A stretch of DNA of 64,000 nt from Planctomycetaceae bacterium (GTDB taxonomy: Bacteria > Planctomycetota > Planctomycetia > Planctomycetales > Planctomycetaceae): NCBI GenBank assembly GCA_024742875.1, contig JANSXP010000001.1, forward strand, positions 1-64,000. The letters run 5' to 3'. Below, piece by piece: positions 9,017 to 18,600 of this stretch. Every line of letters begins with the position of its first letter. Position 1 is the first letter of the stretch. A program made the translations under genes and the position numbers. The notes beneath the pieces were generated by a model, which had not been told where the DNA came from, did no database searches, and saw nothing but the letters and a program-made list of their open reading frames with translations.

Positions 9017-10159
9017 TCAGCGATCCAGAATTTGCACGGTGGAGCCGGTTCCCAGCAGATTGTAGACGTCGGCCACATCCTGATTTCGCATGATGATCGA
9101 ACCCCTCGGATTCCAGCGACCAATGCGGGCCGGGTCGGTTGTTCCGTGGATGCCGATCTGATTGCCCAGACCAATCCAGTGTTCTCCCAGCGGATTGGCC
9201 GGGTCATCGGCGTCGATGCGACCGCCGCTGGGATTGTACCAAGTCGGGTTTGTCTCTTTTCCCTCCACTGTGAACCGCCCCAGGGGGGTGCCGCCGTCTT
9301 TCCCCAGACCGATACGGTAGTGATGGACGTACCAGCCATGAGCGTGAACCGTCAGTTCAAACCGTTTCAGGTCCACCACCGCTCCGAACGGCCCTTTGAG
9401 CACCTTCAAACGTGAACCAGCCTGCAGCGATTCGGGCGTCACGCCATTCAGCCGGGCCAGATAACCCCACGGCACGTTGTACTGGCCGGCAATCTGCTGC
9501 AGTGTCTGCCCGAACTCCACAAAGTGAGGCTCAGCAAAATGCCGATCCGGGTTGGCATAAATTTCCCGCGCCGTCATCTGCAAACGTTCGTGGAGAAACG
9601 GGCGGTGCTCGGGCATCGTCCAGTACAGACGCGACAATGCCGCGTGTGCTTCCAGCGTATCGCCAGCGGCAATCGCGGAATCCGCCTGCTTCAGGCCTGC
9701 CGCGATCTGTGCGGGGATGACAATCTCCGGTTCCGGAAACTCCAGGTCTGGCGGAGGGGGACCCTGGAAATCGACCTGCTGAATACCGAGCGGCGCATCT
9801 TCCGTGACCACAGGTGGTTCGGTCTGCTCGCCAAATTCGGGGAACACGTCTTCCAGCGACTCGGACGGCTCGGCCATGTCGGCCATTCCGGACAGCAGCG
9901 GGTCCGTTGCCATGTCAGGCGGCAGACTTTCACCGATGAGCTCCGCGTCCGGATCACCTCCGGCTTCCAGTAGCGCCAGAAAGTCGTCCTGTTCCATCTG
10001 TGGATCTGTCACGTCCACGTCCAGCGTGCCGCTGGACACTGGCGCGACTTCCGGAATCAGGTCAAAATACCAGATACCAAATGACGCCAGCGCAAGCACG
10101 ATCAGACCGGTGCGTCGCTGGTTTCCTGATCGTGATTGCTGATACGCGAAGGGTTCCAT
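9017..10159 (-). CDS. Membrane-anchored LysM/YkuD (L,D-transpeptidase-like) protein, catalytic Cys replaced by Ser
   Basis: The 380-residue protein has one N-terminal membrane segment (TGLIVLALASFGIWYF), an acidic Pro-rich linker to about residue 150, a helical segment, a LysM domain at about 210-255 (FGQTLQQIAGQYNVPWGYLA) and a C-terminal YkuD domain. YkuD enzymes cross-link peptidoglycan through Cys in S-x-G-C-[IV]-R. Here the aligned segment is NPRGSIIMRN: Ser354 (codon TCG) replaces the Cys, while the upstream IGIHGTTDP histidine motif is intact. Either Ser is the nucleophile or the domain only binds. A good ribosome binding site (GGGAGAA) precedes the start. Cell-wall location is expected. 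Confidence 0.87.
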   Translation of the reverse strand: MEPFAYQQSRSGNQRRTGLIVLALASFGIWYFDLIPEVAPVSSGTLDVDVTDPQMEQDDFLALLEAGGDPDAELIGESLPPDMATDPLLSGMADMAEPSESLEDVFPEFGEQTEPPVVTEDAPLGIQQVDFQGPPPPDLEFPEPEIVIPAQIAAGLKQADSAIAAGDTLEAHAALSRLYWTMPEHRPFLHERLQMTAREIYANPDRHFAEPHFVEFGQTLQQIAGQYNVPWGYLARLNGVTPESLQAGSRLKVLKGPFGAVVDLKRFELTVHAHGWYVHHYRIGLGKDGGTPLGRFTVEGKETNPTWYNPSGGRIDADDPANPLGEHWIGLGNQIGIHGTTDPARIGRWNPRGSIIMRNQDVADVYNLLGTGSTVQILDR

Positions 10160-10355
10160 CCCAAAATTCTCCCGGATCGTCCTGATACCGTGGCCCTGCC
10201 GCCGGGATTCTGACAGACACCTGCAAACAGAGCTATGCGAATTTGCAGTTCTGCCCGCCGACCGGGTTCAGGCGGCCAGGCCGACGCGTATACTGCCCGT
10301 CTGCGCCTGTGTTCTGTTCGGTGTGCCTCGGCCCGTTTTTGCCCAAAGTGACGTT

Positions 10356-10805
10356 ATGTCCGATCAACAAGTCCCTGTGTCCCCTGAAGTTAGGGCGACA
10401 GTTGCCCGCACCATCCTGGGGAGCCTGGAGACCCTGCTGGATGAAGCCAAAGCGGCCACGAAGCCTCTGGAAGTCGATCCATATCGGTCGCGGCTGTTCG
10501 AAATCTTCGTCACAGCCGACGGTGCCGGGTTGATCGGAGATGAACGCAGTACTTCCATCAACGAAGCTGACACGGATGAAACCAATCTGTCGGCCGATGG
10601 GCTGTGCCGCTCCTTGGCGCGACGCTGGGGGCTCGATATGGCGGCCCGGGATTCGGCCGCCCAGCAGACGAAACTGCCGCCCGATCAGCTGGAACGCATG
10701 CGACTGCTGTGGTCTTTGATGCGAATGTGGATGGAATGGAATTACGCCTGGTGCCGCTGGGACGAATTCCACAAGGACAACACGACCACGCAGCAGGTCG
10801 ACTGA
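10356..10805 (+). CDS. Conserved-looking hypothetical protein
   Basis: A 149-residue soluble protein not recognised. The start at ATG 10356 (MSDQQVPVSPEV) is preferred to a GTG at 10323. It is mostly helical by composition, with a C-terminal helical stretch rich in Trp and Met (LWSLMRMWMEWNYAWCRW). No signal peptide or membrane segment. Its stop lies one base from the stop of the converging glycosyltransferase gene. Coding bias is normal, supporting a real gene; function unknown. Confidence 0.65.
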   Translation: MSDQQVPVSPEVRATVARTILGSLETLLDEAKAATKPLEVDPYRSRLFEIFVTADGAGLIGDERSTSINEADTDETNLSADGLCRSLARRWGLDMAARDSAAQQTKLPPDQLERMRLLWSLMRMWMEWNYAWCRWDEFHKDNTTTQQVD

Positions 10806-10806
10806 G

Positions 10807-11943
10807 TCAGACGGGCCCCGTCGTACGGCCGACCACCGACCGCCAGAAATCGGCCAGTCGGGCAGCAGCGCCGCGAATATCGAACAGCTCACAAATCCGT
10901 TGCCGGGCGGCCATCGCCCTTGCCGCCGACGTGGCCGGATGCTGCAGCGCTTCGCTGATGGCGGCCTGCAGATGCTGTGGACTGTCAGGAGGGACCAGCC
11001 AGGCAGTCTGGCCGTCGATCAGAATTTCACCCGTGCCGCCCACATCGGTCGCCACAATCGGCAGTCCGCAGGCGGCCGCTTCCAGCAGCACGCGGCCCAG
11101 TGGTTCCTGTCGAGCTGTGTGCACCAGCAGGTCGGCCGCCCGCATCCACCGCGGCACATCCTCGCGATAACCCACGCAATGCAGGCGATCGGAGCGACCC
11201 GCCAGGTCAAAGACGTGACCGATGTTCTGTTCGTAGTCGACGCTCTCCTGTTTGGTCGAATGGCGTTCTCCCACCAGCACCAGATGCACGGGAGTCCGAT
11301 CGTCGGGCCAGGCGGCCACCACGCGGGCCAAATCGAGCTGTCCTTTGCGGAGACAAATCTGTCCCACGTTGAGGATCACGGCCGCGTCCGGGGGTACCGC
11401 CAGCAGGTCGCTGCGCAGCGACGGCTCAGGGCAGAATCTGTTGGTGTCGACACCATTGAACAGAACGTCGCAGTGCGGCCTGTGGAGTCCCTGAGCGACA
11501 TGAAAATCACGAGTGGCGGCCGATACGGCCACCAGCCGATCGCTGGCATTCAGATCGGCGATCACCTTTTTGTTGAGCTTGATGATGTCGCGCAGGTGGC
11601 CCGTGCGTTTGATGTCGCTGCGGGTCAACTGTCCCACCAGTCGCGCCATCGACAGGCTGTTGGCGTGCAGCAGATCAAGCGGCGGGTCGCAACGGCTGAC
11701 AGCCAGGTTCAACTGTTCCAGCAATTCTCCGGCCGGCCGTTTGCGGCCGTGTTCGTCACGCACGCAGAAAGCAGTCAGTGGGATTCCGGCGCTGCGCAGT
11801 TGGGCGGCCAGCGGTCCTGTGGCCTGAGCGAAAGCCGTGAATTGAATATCCGGATCGCCCGTGAGTCGCCGCAGCACCGCCAGCATCGACTGCTCACCGC
11901 CATTGAGTGTGGCGTATTCAAACAGCAGCCCGACGTGAATCAT
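10807..11943 (-). CDS. GT-B glycosyltransferase, family 4-like
   Basis: A 378-residue GT-B protein. The N-terminal Rossmann domain includes NGGEQSMLAVL; the C-terminal domain has the nucleotide-sugar motifs VILNVGQICLRKGQ, and EPLGRVLLEAAACGLPIVA, which contains the E-x7-E signature, followed by DVGGTGEIL. Family-4 retaining enzymes transfer sugars from NDP-sugars to lipids, glycans or small molecules. The substrate is unknown. Its ATG overlaps the TGA of the upstream esterase gene (ATGA), so translation is probably coupled. It is the only glycosyltransferase of this type here; no polysaccharide cluster surrounds it. Confidence 0.9.
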   Translation of the reverse strand: MIHVGLLFEYATLNGGEQSMLAVLRRLTGDPDIQFTAFAQATGPLAAQLRSAGIPLTAFCVRDEHGRKRPAGELLEQLNLAVSRCDPPLDLLHANSLSMARLVGQLTRSDIKRTGHLRDIIKLNKKVIADLNASDRLVAVSAATRDFHVAQGLHRPHCDVLFNGVDTNRFCPEPSLRSDLLAVPPDAAVILNVGQICLRKGQLDLARVVAAWPDDRTPVHLVLVGERHSTKQESVDYEQNIGHVFDLAGRSDRLHCVGYREDVPRWMRAADLLVHTARQEPLGRVLLEAAACGLPIVATDVGGTGEILIDGQTAWLVPPDSPQHLQAAISEALQHPATSAARAMAARQRICELFDIRGAAARLADFWRSVVGRTTGPV

Positions 11944-12857
11944 GAAGCGGGCTGTTTCTTCGCAGGCGGCTGTTTGGCAGAGCCTTTGGTCTTCTTCGAT
12001 TTTGACTCTGGTTTCGCCAGCGTCGGTTCGCCTTCCAGCCAGCCGAGTGAGCTCAGAAAGCGATCGCAGGCCACCACCGTTTTATAGTATGGCTGCCCGC
12101 CCTTCTTTCCGTAATTGAAAAACCCGTGTCCCTCACCGGGAAAAATCAGTGTCTCACAACGACCGCCGGCCGCTTTGACGTTCGCCGCGAATCGCTCCAG
12201 CGTGCTGACGGGAATCAGTGCGTCCTGATCACCGAGGAAGACGATGGAGGGGGGCGTGGCTGACGTCACATTGTGAGCGGGTGAGAATTCGGCCGTGCGG
12301 CCGCCCACACGTTTGGCGCCCCACTCTCCCGGGCCATTATCAAAGACCGGGTTGAACAGCAGCATGGCATTGGAATGCGTGGTGGTGGTGGTGTCTTCTC
12401 CTGGTTCATCGTGCTGATTGATGGTTCCCAAAGTGGCGGCAAGGTGGCCGCCGGCGGATCCCCCGGCGGAAGCGATGTGATCGGGATCGATGCCAAAGCG
12501 GTCGGCCTGTGATCGCACCCACCTCATGGCCGAGCGGGCATCACGAATACAGACTGTTGGCGGATCGTTTTTCTTTTTGTCCAGCAGGCGATACTGCGCC
12601 TGAAAGCACACGATTCCCCGCGAAGCAAAGTAGGTGCTGTGCTGGGTAAACTGACCCGGCGCTCCGCCCACCCAGCCACCACCGTGAAAGAACAAAATGG
12701 CGGGCCGCCGGTCACCCGGTTTCCAGTCATCCGGCTTGGTCACGTACATCGCCAGCGACCGGCCGTCCACCTGCTTGTAGTCAAACTTTTCACCGACCGG
12801 TGTTTCGGCGCAAACAAACGGACTGAGCACAACCGCACAAACCAGACTTCGAAGCAT
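11940..12857 (-). CDS. Secreted alpha/beta hydrolase (BD-FAE/acetyl esterase-like)
   Basis: Start at 12857 gives a signal peptide (MLRSLVCAVVLSPFVCA); the frame is open upstream to 13037 but without protein-like character. The 305-residue product has the HGGGW oxyanion motif, the nucleophile elbow GGSAGG, a DQDALIP acid motif and GEGHGF with the catalytic His. It therefore should hydrolyse esters, perhaps of acetylated or feruloylated polysaccharides, outside the cytoplasm. The C-terminus is a Lys/Pro/Ala-rich tail (SKKTKGSAKQPPAKKQPAS) absent from the core fold. Stop overlaps the start of the glycosyltransferase gene. Confidence 0.88.
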   Translation of the reverse strand: MLRSLVCAVVLSPFVCAETPVGEKFDYKQVDGRSLAMYVTKPDDWKPGDRRPAILFFHGGGWVGGAPGQFTQHSTYFASRGIVCFQAQYRLLDKKKNDPPTVCIRDARSAMRWVRSQADRFGIDPDHIASAGGSAGGHLAATLGTINQHDEPGEDTTTTTHSNAMLLFNPVFDNGPGEWGAKRVGGRTAEFSPAHNVTSATPPSIVFLGDQDALIPVSTLERFAANVKAAGGRCETLIFPGEGHGFFNYGKKGGQPYYKTVVACDRFLSSLGWLEGEPTLAKPESKSKKTKGSAKQPPAKKQPAS

Positions 12858-13067
12858 GGTCAACCTTTGCAAAACAGGACAGGGGACCACGCAGTTTAAC
12901 GTGCGGGGAGGGCGGGCGTTAGCCTCGCACAGGCGGATCGGACTCTTGTCTTCGCAGCAGCGTTTTGGCGGGGCGGCTGTCCCTTCACGGCAGGCCATTG
13001 CCAAAAGTCGCGCGGGCGAAGCCACCTGAAATGGCACCGTGTGGTTGCCGCGAATCCGCTGCGCTCG

Positions 13068-14147
13068 TTAGTGCAGCATCCAGTCGACCACCCGCCAGTC
13101 CATCCAGCGATTGTCGGGGTCTGCGCCGCGGCGACCCACGAAACCCAGATGACCTCCATGCGGCGTCATGCACACCGTCACGTTGGTGGGCACTTCCAGA
13201 TCGGTCCAGGGAGAGGAAGACACCATGGGGTCGTCTTCAGCAATCAGCACCGAGGTGTGCACGCGGATATTGGGGATGAAGGGCTTTGCCGAGGATTCAA
13301 AATAATAATGCTCGGCCGAACGAAAGCCCGAAGCGGGCGCCGTATACAGTTCGTCGAAACCGCGAATTGTGCGGGGCAGTCGCTTCACGCTCGCCAGCGG
13401 AACGTCATCTCGCCACAGCGGGGTGTCTACCAGTTGACCGACGAGCTGTCGGGCGAAATACCAATCATAGCGACGACCCATCGATGAGCGGCTCAGGTGC
13501 TCGACGCAGTGTTGCAGGTCTATCGGCGGGCAGATGGCCACGGCCCGATACAGACTCAGCGGCAGGGATTCGGGGTTGTCACCCAGAAATCGCAGCAGCA
13601 GGTTGGCACTCAGCGAAAATCCGGCTACGGAAACAGGAGAACCTGGACACAGTCGTTCCAGCATCCGAATCGCACTCTCCACATCACGAATCCGGCCGGC
13701 ATGATACGGTTGTCGTGCCATCCGTCGCGCGGCTCCGCAGCCGCGGTGATCCATGCGGAACACGCGCACGTTTCGGGACATCAGTTTGTCGGCCGTGCGG
13801 GCCATGTAGCCGCTCTGGTGACTGCCGGACAGACCATGCATCAGCAGGGCCACGTGGTCGCCCCGCTGCCACGAATCCGGTTTGTCGTCATGCAGTACGG
13901 CGAAGTCGCCATCCGCGAATCGCAGCTTCCGCTGCACGGTGTGGCGAAATTTTGGAGCGGCAGGCCGCAGCACGCCCCACACCGTCTGCAGATGGGGATT
14001 GGTCAGGCCACGTGCCGGCTGAAAGGCGGGCACACCGGGCGGAGTGTCCACTGGCAGGACGAAGGGAGTGGAGTCCGCAAGACTCCGTTTCTCCACTTCT
14101 CCGGCCGGAGAACGTGTCACGTCGGATTGGCTGTTTGACTCCGCCAT
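13068..14147 (-). CDS. Alpha/beta hydrolase, YheT-like
   Basis: Start at 14147 (MAESNSQSD) is preferred to a more distal ATG at 14219. The 359-residue protein resembles the YheT/EMB8 group: N-terminal GLTNPHLQTVWG, LMHGLSGSHQSGYM, MDHRGCG, nucleophile GFSLSAN, AEDDPMV (acid) and PHGGHLGFVG (catalytic His). YheT-type enzymes are poorly characterised esterases or hydrolases; no signal peptide was seen, so it is probably cytoplasmic. It lies upstream of the esterase gene, separated by a 210-bp spacer with no recognised feature. Confidence 0.88.
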   Translation of the reverse strand: MAESNSQSDVTRSPAGEVEKRSLADSTPFVLPVDTPPGVPAFQPARGLTNPHLQTVWGVLRPAAPKFRHTVQRKLRFADGDFAVLHDDKPDSWQRGDHVALLMHGLSGSHQSGYMARTADKLMSRNVRVFRMDHRGCGAARRMARQPYHAGRIRDVESAIRMLERLCPGSPVSVAGFSLSANLLLRFLGDNPESLPLSLYRAVAICPPIDLQHCVEHLSRSSMGRRYDWYFARQLVGQLVDTPLWRDDVPLASVKRLPRTIRGFDELYTAPASGFRSAEHYYFESSAKPFIPNIRVHTSVLIAEDDPMVSSSPWTDLEVPTNVTVCMTPHGGHLGFVGRRGADPDNRWMDWRVVDWMLH

Positions 14148-14352
14148 GGGCCCGGTACGATGAAAGTAAGCGGCTGCTGAAACATCACACTGACACCACG
14201 GATGGTGCCAAATCGACACTTAACCTGTCCAGTCGAAAAACTTCACTCTGTGGAAACATTCTGTACGCACAAACATGAGATCGCAGCGACTGACTAATTC
14301 GCCTGGTCAATTGTAGCCTGGCTGAAATTCCCCGACCGCAAATCCTCACAGG

Positions 14353-14397
14353 ATAATGTCGTCACGCACTCCGCAGTGCGGGCGACTCAGGCATTAT
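14353..14397 (-). repeat. Three-part hairpin at the 3' end of the dus gene
   Basis: Nested inverted repeats ATAATG/CATTAT, GTCG/CGAC and CGCACT/AGTGCG (tetraloop CCGC) close one stem that overlaps the dus stop codon. No T-run follows on the reverse strand, so it may be a processing or U-independent termination signal. Function is inference. Confidence 0.4.
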
Positions 14398-15491
14398 TCG
14401 TTCGGCGATGAGATTCCTTGTGACGCGGGTTGCTGGTTTTCCGCCACCATCCCCGTGTCCGGAGGTTTTGGTATTCCCGGCAAACTGGGGTAAGCACCGG
14501 CGGCGTCCTCGGCATACCACGTCTTCAAAACGTCCTGAAACGATGACTTGTTCTTAACACTAATGAAGGCCGCTCGAACCTTGGCGCCAGCAGGATGCCA
14601 GTCTGCGTACCGCATCCCGAATTTGCGCAACTGCCGTGTGGCCCGCTGCTCGGAGTAAACCTGTTCCGCGCAGGCCAGGTGCTGCTCAATGACGTCTCTT
14701 TGTTCAAAAACCGAAGGAGCGGGTGGCAAAGGTCGACCGGCTAACAATTCCCGCGCCTGCTGGAAGATCCAAGGATTGCCAATGGAGCCTCGCGCGGCTG
14801 TGACACCTCGGACTCCCGTTTCACGAATCATTCGCACGCAGTCCTCGGCACAAAACAGGTCCCCACTTCCCAAAATGGTCTCCTCAGGAAACATGGCCTG
14901 CACGCGGGTCAGAAAGTTCCAGTTGCTGGGTCCGACATACCGCTGCTGCACCGTGCGACCGTGAATGGTGACCGCCGCCAGGCCGCTGGCGAAGGCACCC
15001 TCCAGCACCTGGAAGAACTTGTCCTCACTCTCTGCCGTATCATCCACGCCGCGGCGCATCTTCAAAGTGACGGGACGATCGTCAGGCACAGCATCGCGAA
15101 CGCGGCGAATGATCTCCAGCGCGACATCCGGCTGTCCAAGATGAAACCCGCCTCGACAGCGGCCCAGCACTTTCTTCACCGGGCAGCCAAAATTGATGTC
15201 GATCACATCAAAGCCGGCGTCCACCAGTCGCCGTGCGGCCAGCGGAAATTCTTCCGGGTCGGCGCCCATCAGCTGCGCTCCGGCCGGGTGATCTTCATCT
15301 GTGACCAGCAGGAAGTGGCGCGTTCGCTCGCGCTCTTTAAGCGAATTGACAAACGTATCGATCATCACTTCGCAGATCGTGTACGGCGCGCCCAGACGCC
15401 TGGCGATGGCCCGCATGGGCCAGTCGCTGTAGCCACTGAGCGCCGCCTGAACGACGGGCAGATCCAGTTTCAGATGTCCAATACGCAGCAT
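14394..15491 (-). CDS. tRNA-dihydrouridine synthase (Dus family)
   Basis: A 365-residue FMN-dependent enzyme that reduces uridine in the tRNA D-loop. The TIM-barrel motifs are in order: QAALSGYSDWPMRAI, AGAQLMGADPEEF, DINFGCPVKKV with the catalytic Cys, VTLKMRRGVDD, TIHGRTVQQRYVG, GSGDLFCAED and AARGSIGNPWIF. The C-terminal helical domain (HLACAEQVY, LRKFGMRYADWHPAG) is the tRNA-binding part. The segment after the catalytic Cys (LGRCRGGFHL) differs from the usual G-x-G-S-A-L-L. Which D-loop position it modifies cannot be told. A hairpin overlaps its stop; the giant gene's terminator lies just upstream of its start. Confidence 0.92.
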   Translation of the reverse strand: MLRIGHLKLDLPVVQAALSGYSDWPMRAIARRLGAPYTICEVMIDTFVNSLKERERTRHFLLVTDEDHPAGAQLMGADPEEFPLAARRLVDAGFDVIDINFGCPVKKVLGRCRGGFHLGQPDVALEIIRRVRDAVPDDRPVTLKMRRGVDDTAESEDKFFQVLEGAFASGLAAVTIHGRTVQQRYVGPSNWNFLTRVQAMFPEETILGSGDLFCAEDCVRMIRETGVRGVTAARGSIGNPWIFQQARELLAGRPLPPAPSVFEQRDVIEQHLACAEQVYSEQRATRQLRKFGMRYADWHPAGAKVRAAFISVKNKSSFQDVLKTWYAEDAAGAYPSLPGIPKPPDTGMVAENQQPASQGISSPNE

Positions 15492-15541
15492 GGTGTTGGG
15501 GGTGGAACTCGGGAATTCAGAATAGGGGACACGCAGTAACG

Positions 15542-15577
15542 AAAACAGGTCGACCCGGGAACACCCGGATCGACCTG
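15542..15577 (-). terminator. Strong intrinsic terminator of the giant surface protein gene
   Basis: On the reverse strand, CAGGTCGA-T-CCGGG, loop TGTT, CCCGG-G-TCGACCTG forms a stem of about 14 bp with one T.G wobble, followed by TTTT. It is about 90 bp past the stop of the 10-kb gene and 50 bp before the dus start, isolating the two genes. Confidence 0.87.
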
Positions 15578-15669
15578 AAGTTTATCAAACGTCAAACGAT
15601 GCCGCGCTCGCACGAATGCTCACGCGACGTGCGAACAGGCCTCTCGACAGGCAGTGCCCGCCCGACAGG

Positions 15670-18600
15670 TCAGGCCCGTTCATCGTCTTTCTTTTTGCGT
15701 GTTGAGCGGGTCAGACCGCCCAGCATCAGACCCAGAGCGGCCGCACTGACGGGCGAACCGTTCTGTTCGCCGTTGACTGCCTCATCGCCCACAGGAGCAG
15801 CCGTGGCAAGGTCTTCGACCAGTTCCTCGACGGCTGATTCGGCGTCAGCCGCCGCCGCTTCGGTCAGATCCATGGCCCACCAGTCCGCTTCGGACAGCTC
15901 TTCCATCACAAAGTCGATGTCGACAGGGGCTGCCGCAGCGACCTGTTCGCCCGCTTCTTCGACCAGTTTGACGGTCTGCTGCACCTCGGGATTCATGGCG
16001 GCGACCACAGCCGCCGGATGAACGGTGATGCTGTTGAGTCGATCATCCCACTGCTCGGACGCAAGACCCGTCAGCATGACGGCGTTGTCTGATTCGCCGG
16101 CGAAGTCCTGTGGGCTGTCAGCGGAGGTCACAATGAAGTCCAGCGGCTGACTCCACGGGCCCGGTGAACCGTCCGTGTTCAGACCGCGAATCCACCAGCG
16201 GAAGGTGCCTGAAGACAGGTTGGTGGTGGTCTCGTGGGCCAGCTGATTGAATCCAAAGGCTGTGCCGGTGACGATCTCATTGAGCACCTCAGGCTGCCCG
16301 GTCGCCAGCAGGTTTTTCACGAGGATTTCATAAGAGACGGCCGTGGAAATTCCCTCCCAGACAAATGTGGGCGAGTTGTCGGCACCGGCAAACGTGTTAG
16401 TGGCCCGTGGAGCGTTGCCCACGTTGGCATCGATCGTGAAGTTGATCGGGTTGCTCCACTGCGACGCGTTGCCCACGACGTCAAACGCTCGAATCCACGC
16501 CCGGAATGAACCGTTTTCCAGTGGCAGATCTGAGGTAAAGCTCAGCTCGTCGCCTGGCAGGTTGGGTTCGTAAATCACGCGGGACACACCGGTGGTCAGG
16601 TTGTTGACCCACAGTTCGTAGCGAACGTACTCTTCAACGCCGGTCCACGTAAACGTGGGTGTCGTGGTGGAGACAACACCCAACGGCGAGGTCAGCACGG
16701 GTGACGGGATGAAGAACGACTCCCGGCTGCTCCAGCCTCCACTTTCGCCATCTTCGTTGAAGGCTCGAACCCACCAGTGGTAGACCGAGTTTCGCAGCAC
16801 GATCGAAGGATCGGTATACGTGATGGTCGCATCGCCTTCGACGTGAGGCACATTGGTGTCATGAATGACGCGGGCAATCGACTGTGTGGCATTGTTCACC
16901 CACAATTCGTAGTGCGTGGCTCCTTCCAGTGCCTGCCATTCGAAGACGGGTGTTCGGTCGGTTGTGACGGCTCCGCCAATTGGAGAAATCAGAGCAGGGC
17001 CCTGGCCGACGTTCTTGGTGAAGTTGTACTGCACACTCCACAATCCGGCCTCTCCGTCGTCTTTCAGCGGACGCACCCAGACGCGGAAGTCACCATTGCC
17101 CAGGGCAGTGGGCACCTGGAAAGACGTTCCGCCGACCACGGTGTTGTAAACAACGATGGGTGACGTCAGTGCGTTGCCAACCGGGTCCGTGCCATTCAGC
17201 TGTGTGACCCACAACTGATACTGATTCGCACCGACATCCGTCCACTCGATCACGGGCGTACTGTCAATTGTCAGGCCGTTGATCGAAGCCGGTCCGGTGA
17301 TCACAGGCCGCTCAATGGTGAACTGGCTGCCGGAGCTCCAGTCGCCGAAGTTGCCATTGGCTTCAATTGCTCTCACCCAGACGCGGTAGTAGCCTTCGCC
17401 CAGCTGTGTCGTGGGTTCGTAAACCGCCAGATCTGTCCCGGAGATGCGTGCGGAGGCGGCGTCGATAAACGAGTCGTTGATCACGACGGCTATCGTCTGC
17501 GAACGATCTTCGGAATCCAGCTGTGACACCCAGACCTGGTAGCGTTCTGCATCGGGAATGGCGGTGAACGTGATGGATGGCGTGGTGTCAAATTCGCGGT
17601 CAAAGTTCAGGGGATCAGTCAGGGCAATGCGAATCACGTTGAACGTGTACGGAGCACTGTCTGTCGAACCGCTGGCGTTGGTGGCCGTCACGACGGCCGT
17701 GTAGGCTCCCGGTGCCAGATTGCTGGTTGGTGTGAAGCTTGGTTCTGTCAGACCCGTTTCGTTGATGACGATGGCACCGTTTTCATCGGTGACCGTCAAA
17801 GCGAATTCGCCGTTGCCCGCATCCCATGCAATGGTGGGTGTCAGGTCACTGGTGCCTGCTGCCGTGGGCGCGATGATGGTCGGTGGAGCCGGAGCATCAA
17901 TCACCACTTCCACCGTACTCACATGCTGAGCACCATTGATGTCGGTCACTCGCAGAGCCACTGTGTTGCTGCCGATGGCATTGTAGGAGGTTGTTGTCGT
18001 GGAGCCGGTGCCATCCACATCGAACGTGATGCCGTCGTAGTCAAAGTCCCACTCAAATGTGGTGAGCAGGCTTAATCCGGGCACCAGGGTGTGTGTGGAC
18101 TGTGTGCCGTCCAGATTGACGGTTTCTGACACTCCCGCCGGATTGGGGGTGGCCACGATGTTGGCCACAGGCTGATTCACAAACCACTCGGCCGCTCCCA
18201 TGTCGATGGCCAGCGTGTCGTCCAGCGTGCCTTCCACCAGTCTCTCTGATCCCGACTGGTCTTTGGCAAACAGACTGGCGGTTGCCGAACGATCAAGTAC
18301 GTCCGCCAGTGTCAGTTCCAGCTGAGTCAGGTACAGATCCGTGCTGCCCGCATCCACAGCAAACGCGGCCACATCGACGGCGTTCGGTGGTGTTTCCAGC
18401 GTTTGATTCAGCTGATGGAGCAGCGTGCCATTGGCACTGGCCGCCAGCGGCAGCAGACCGGCTTCTGTCACCCCATCGGTCTCATTGGCCGGCACGTCGG
18501 TGCCGTCCAGCAGGGCCGAAACCGGATCTGCCACGAACCCGAAGAAGTTATATCCGAGTGAGTTGACGGAACCGCTGATATCGTCCGTCGCTCCGTTGCT

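Noticed and set aside
12858-13067. Spacer between esterase and YheT-like genes as a fifth repeat cluster
   Set aside because: Only scattered short similarity (GCGCAGCGGATTCGCGGC-like) to the repeats; not enough to call.
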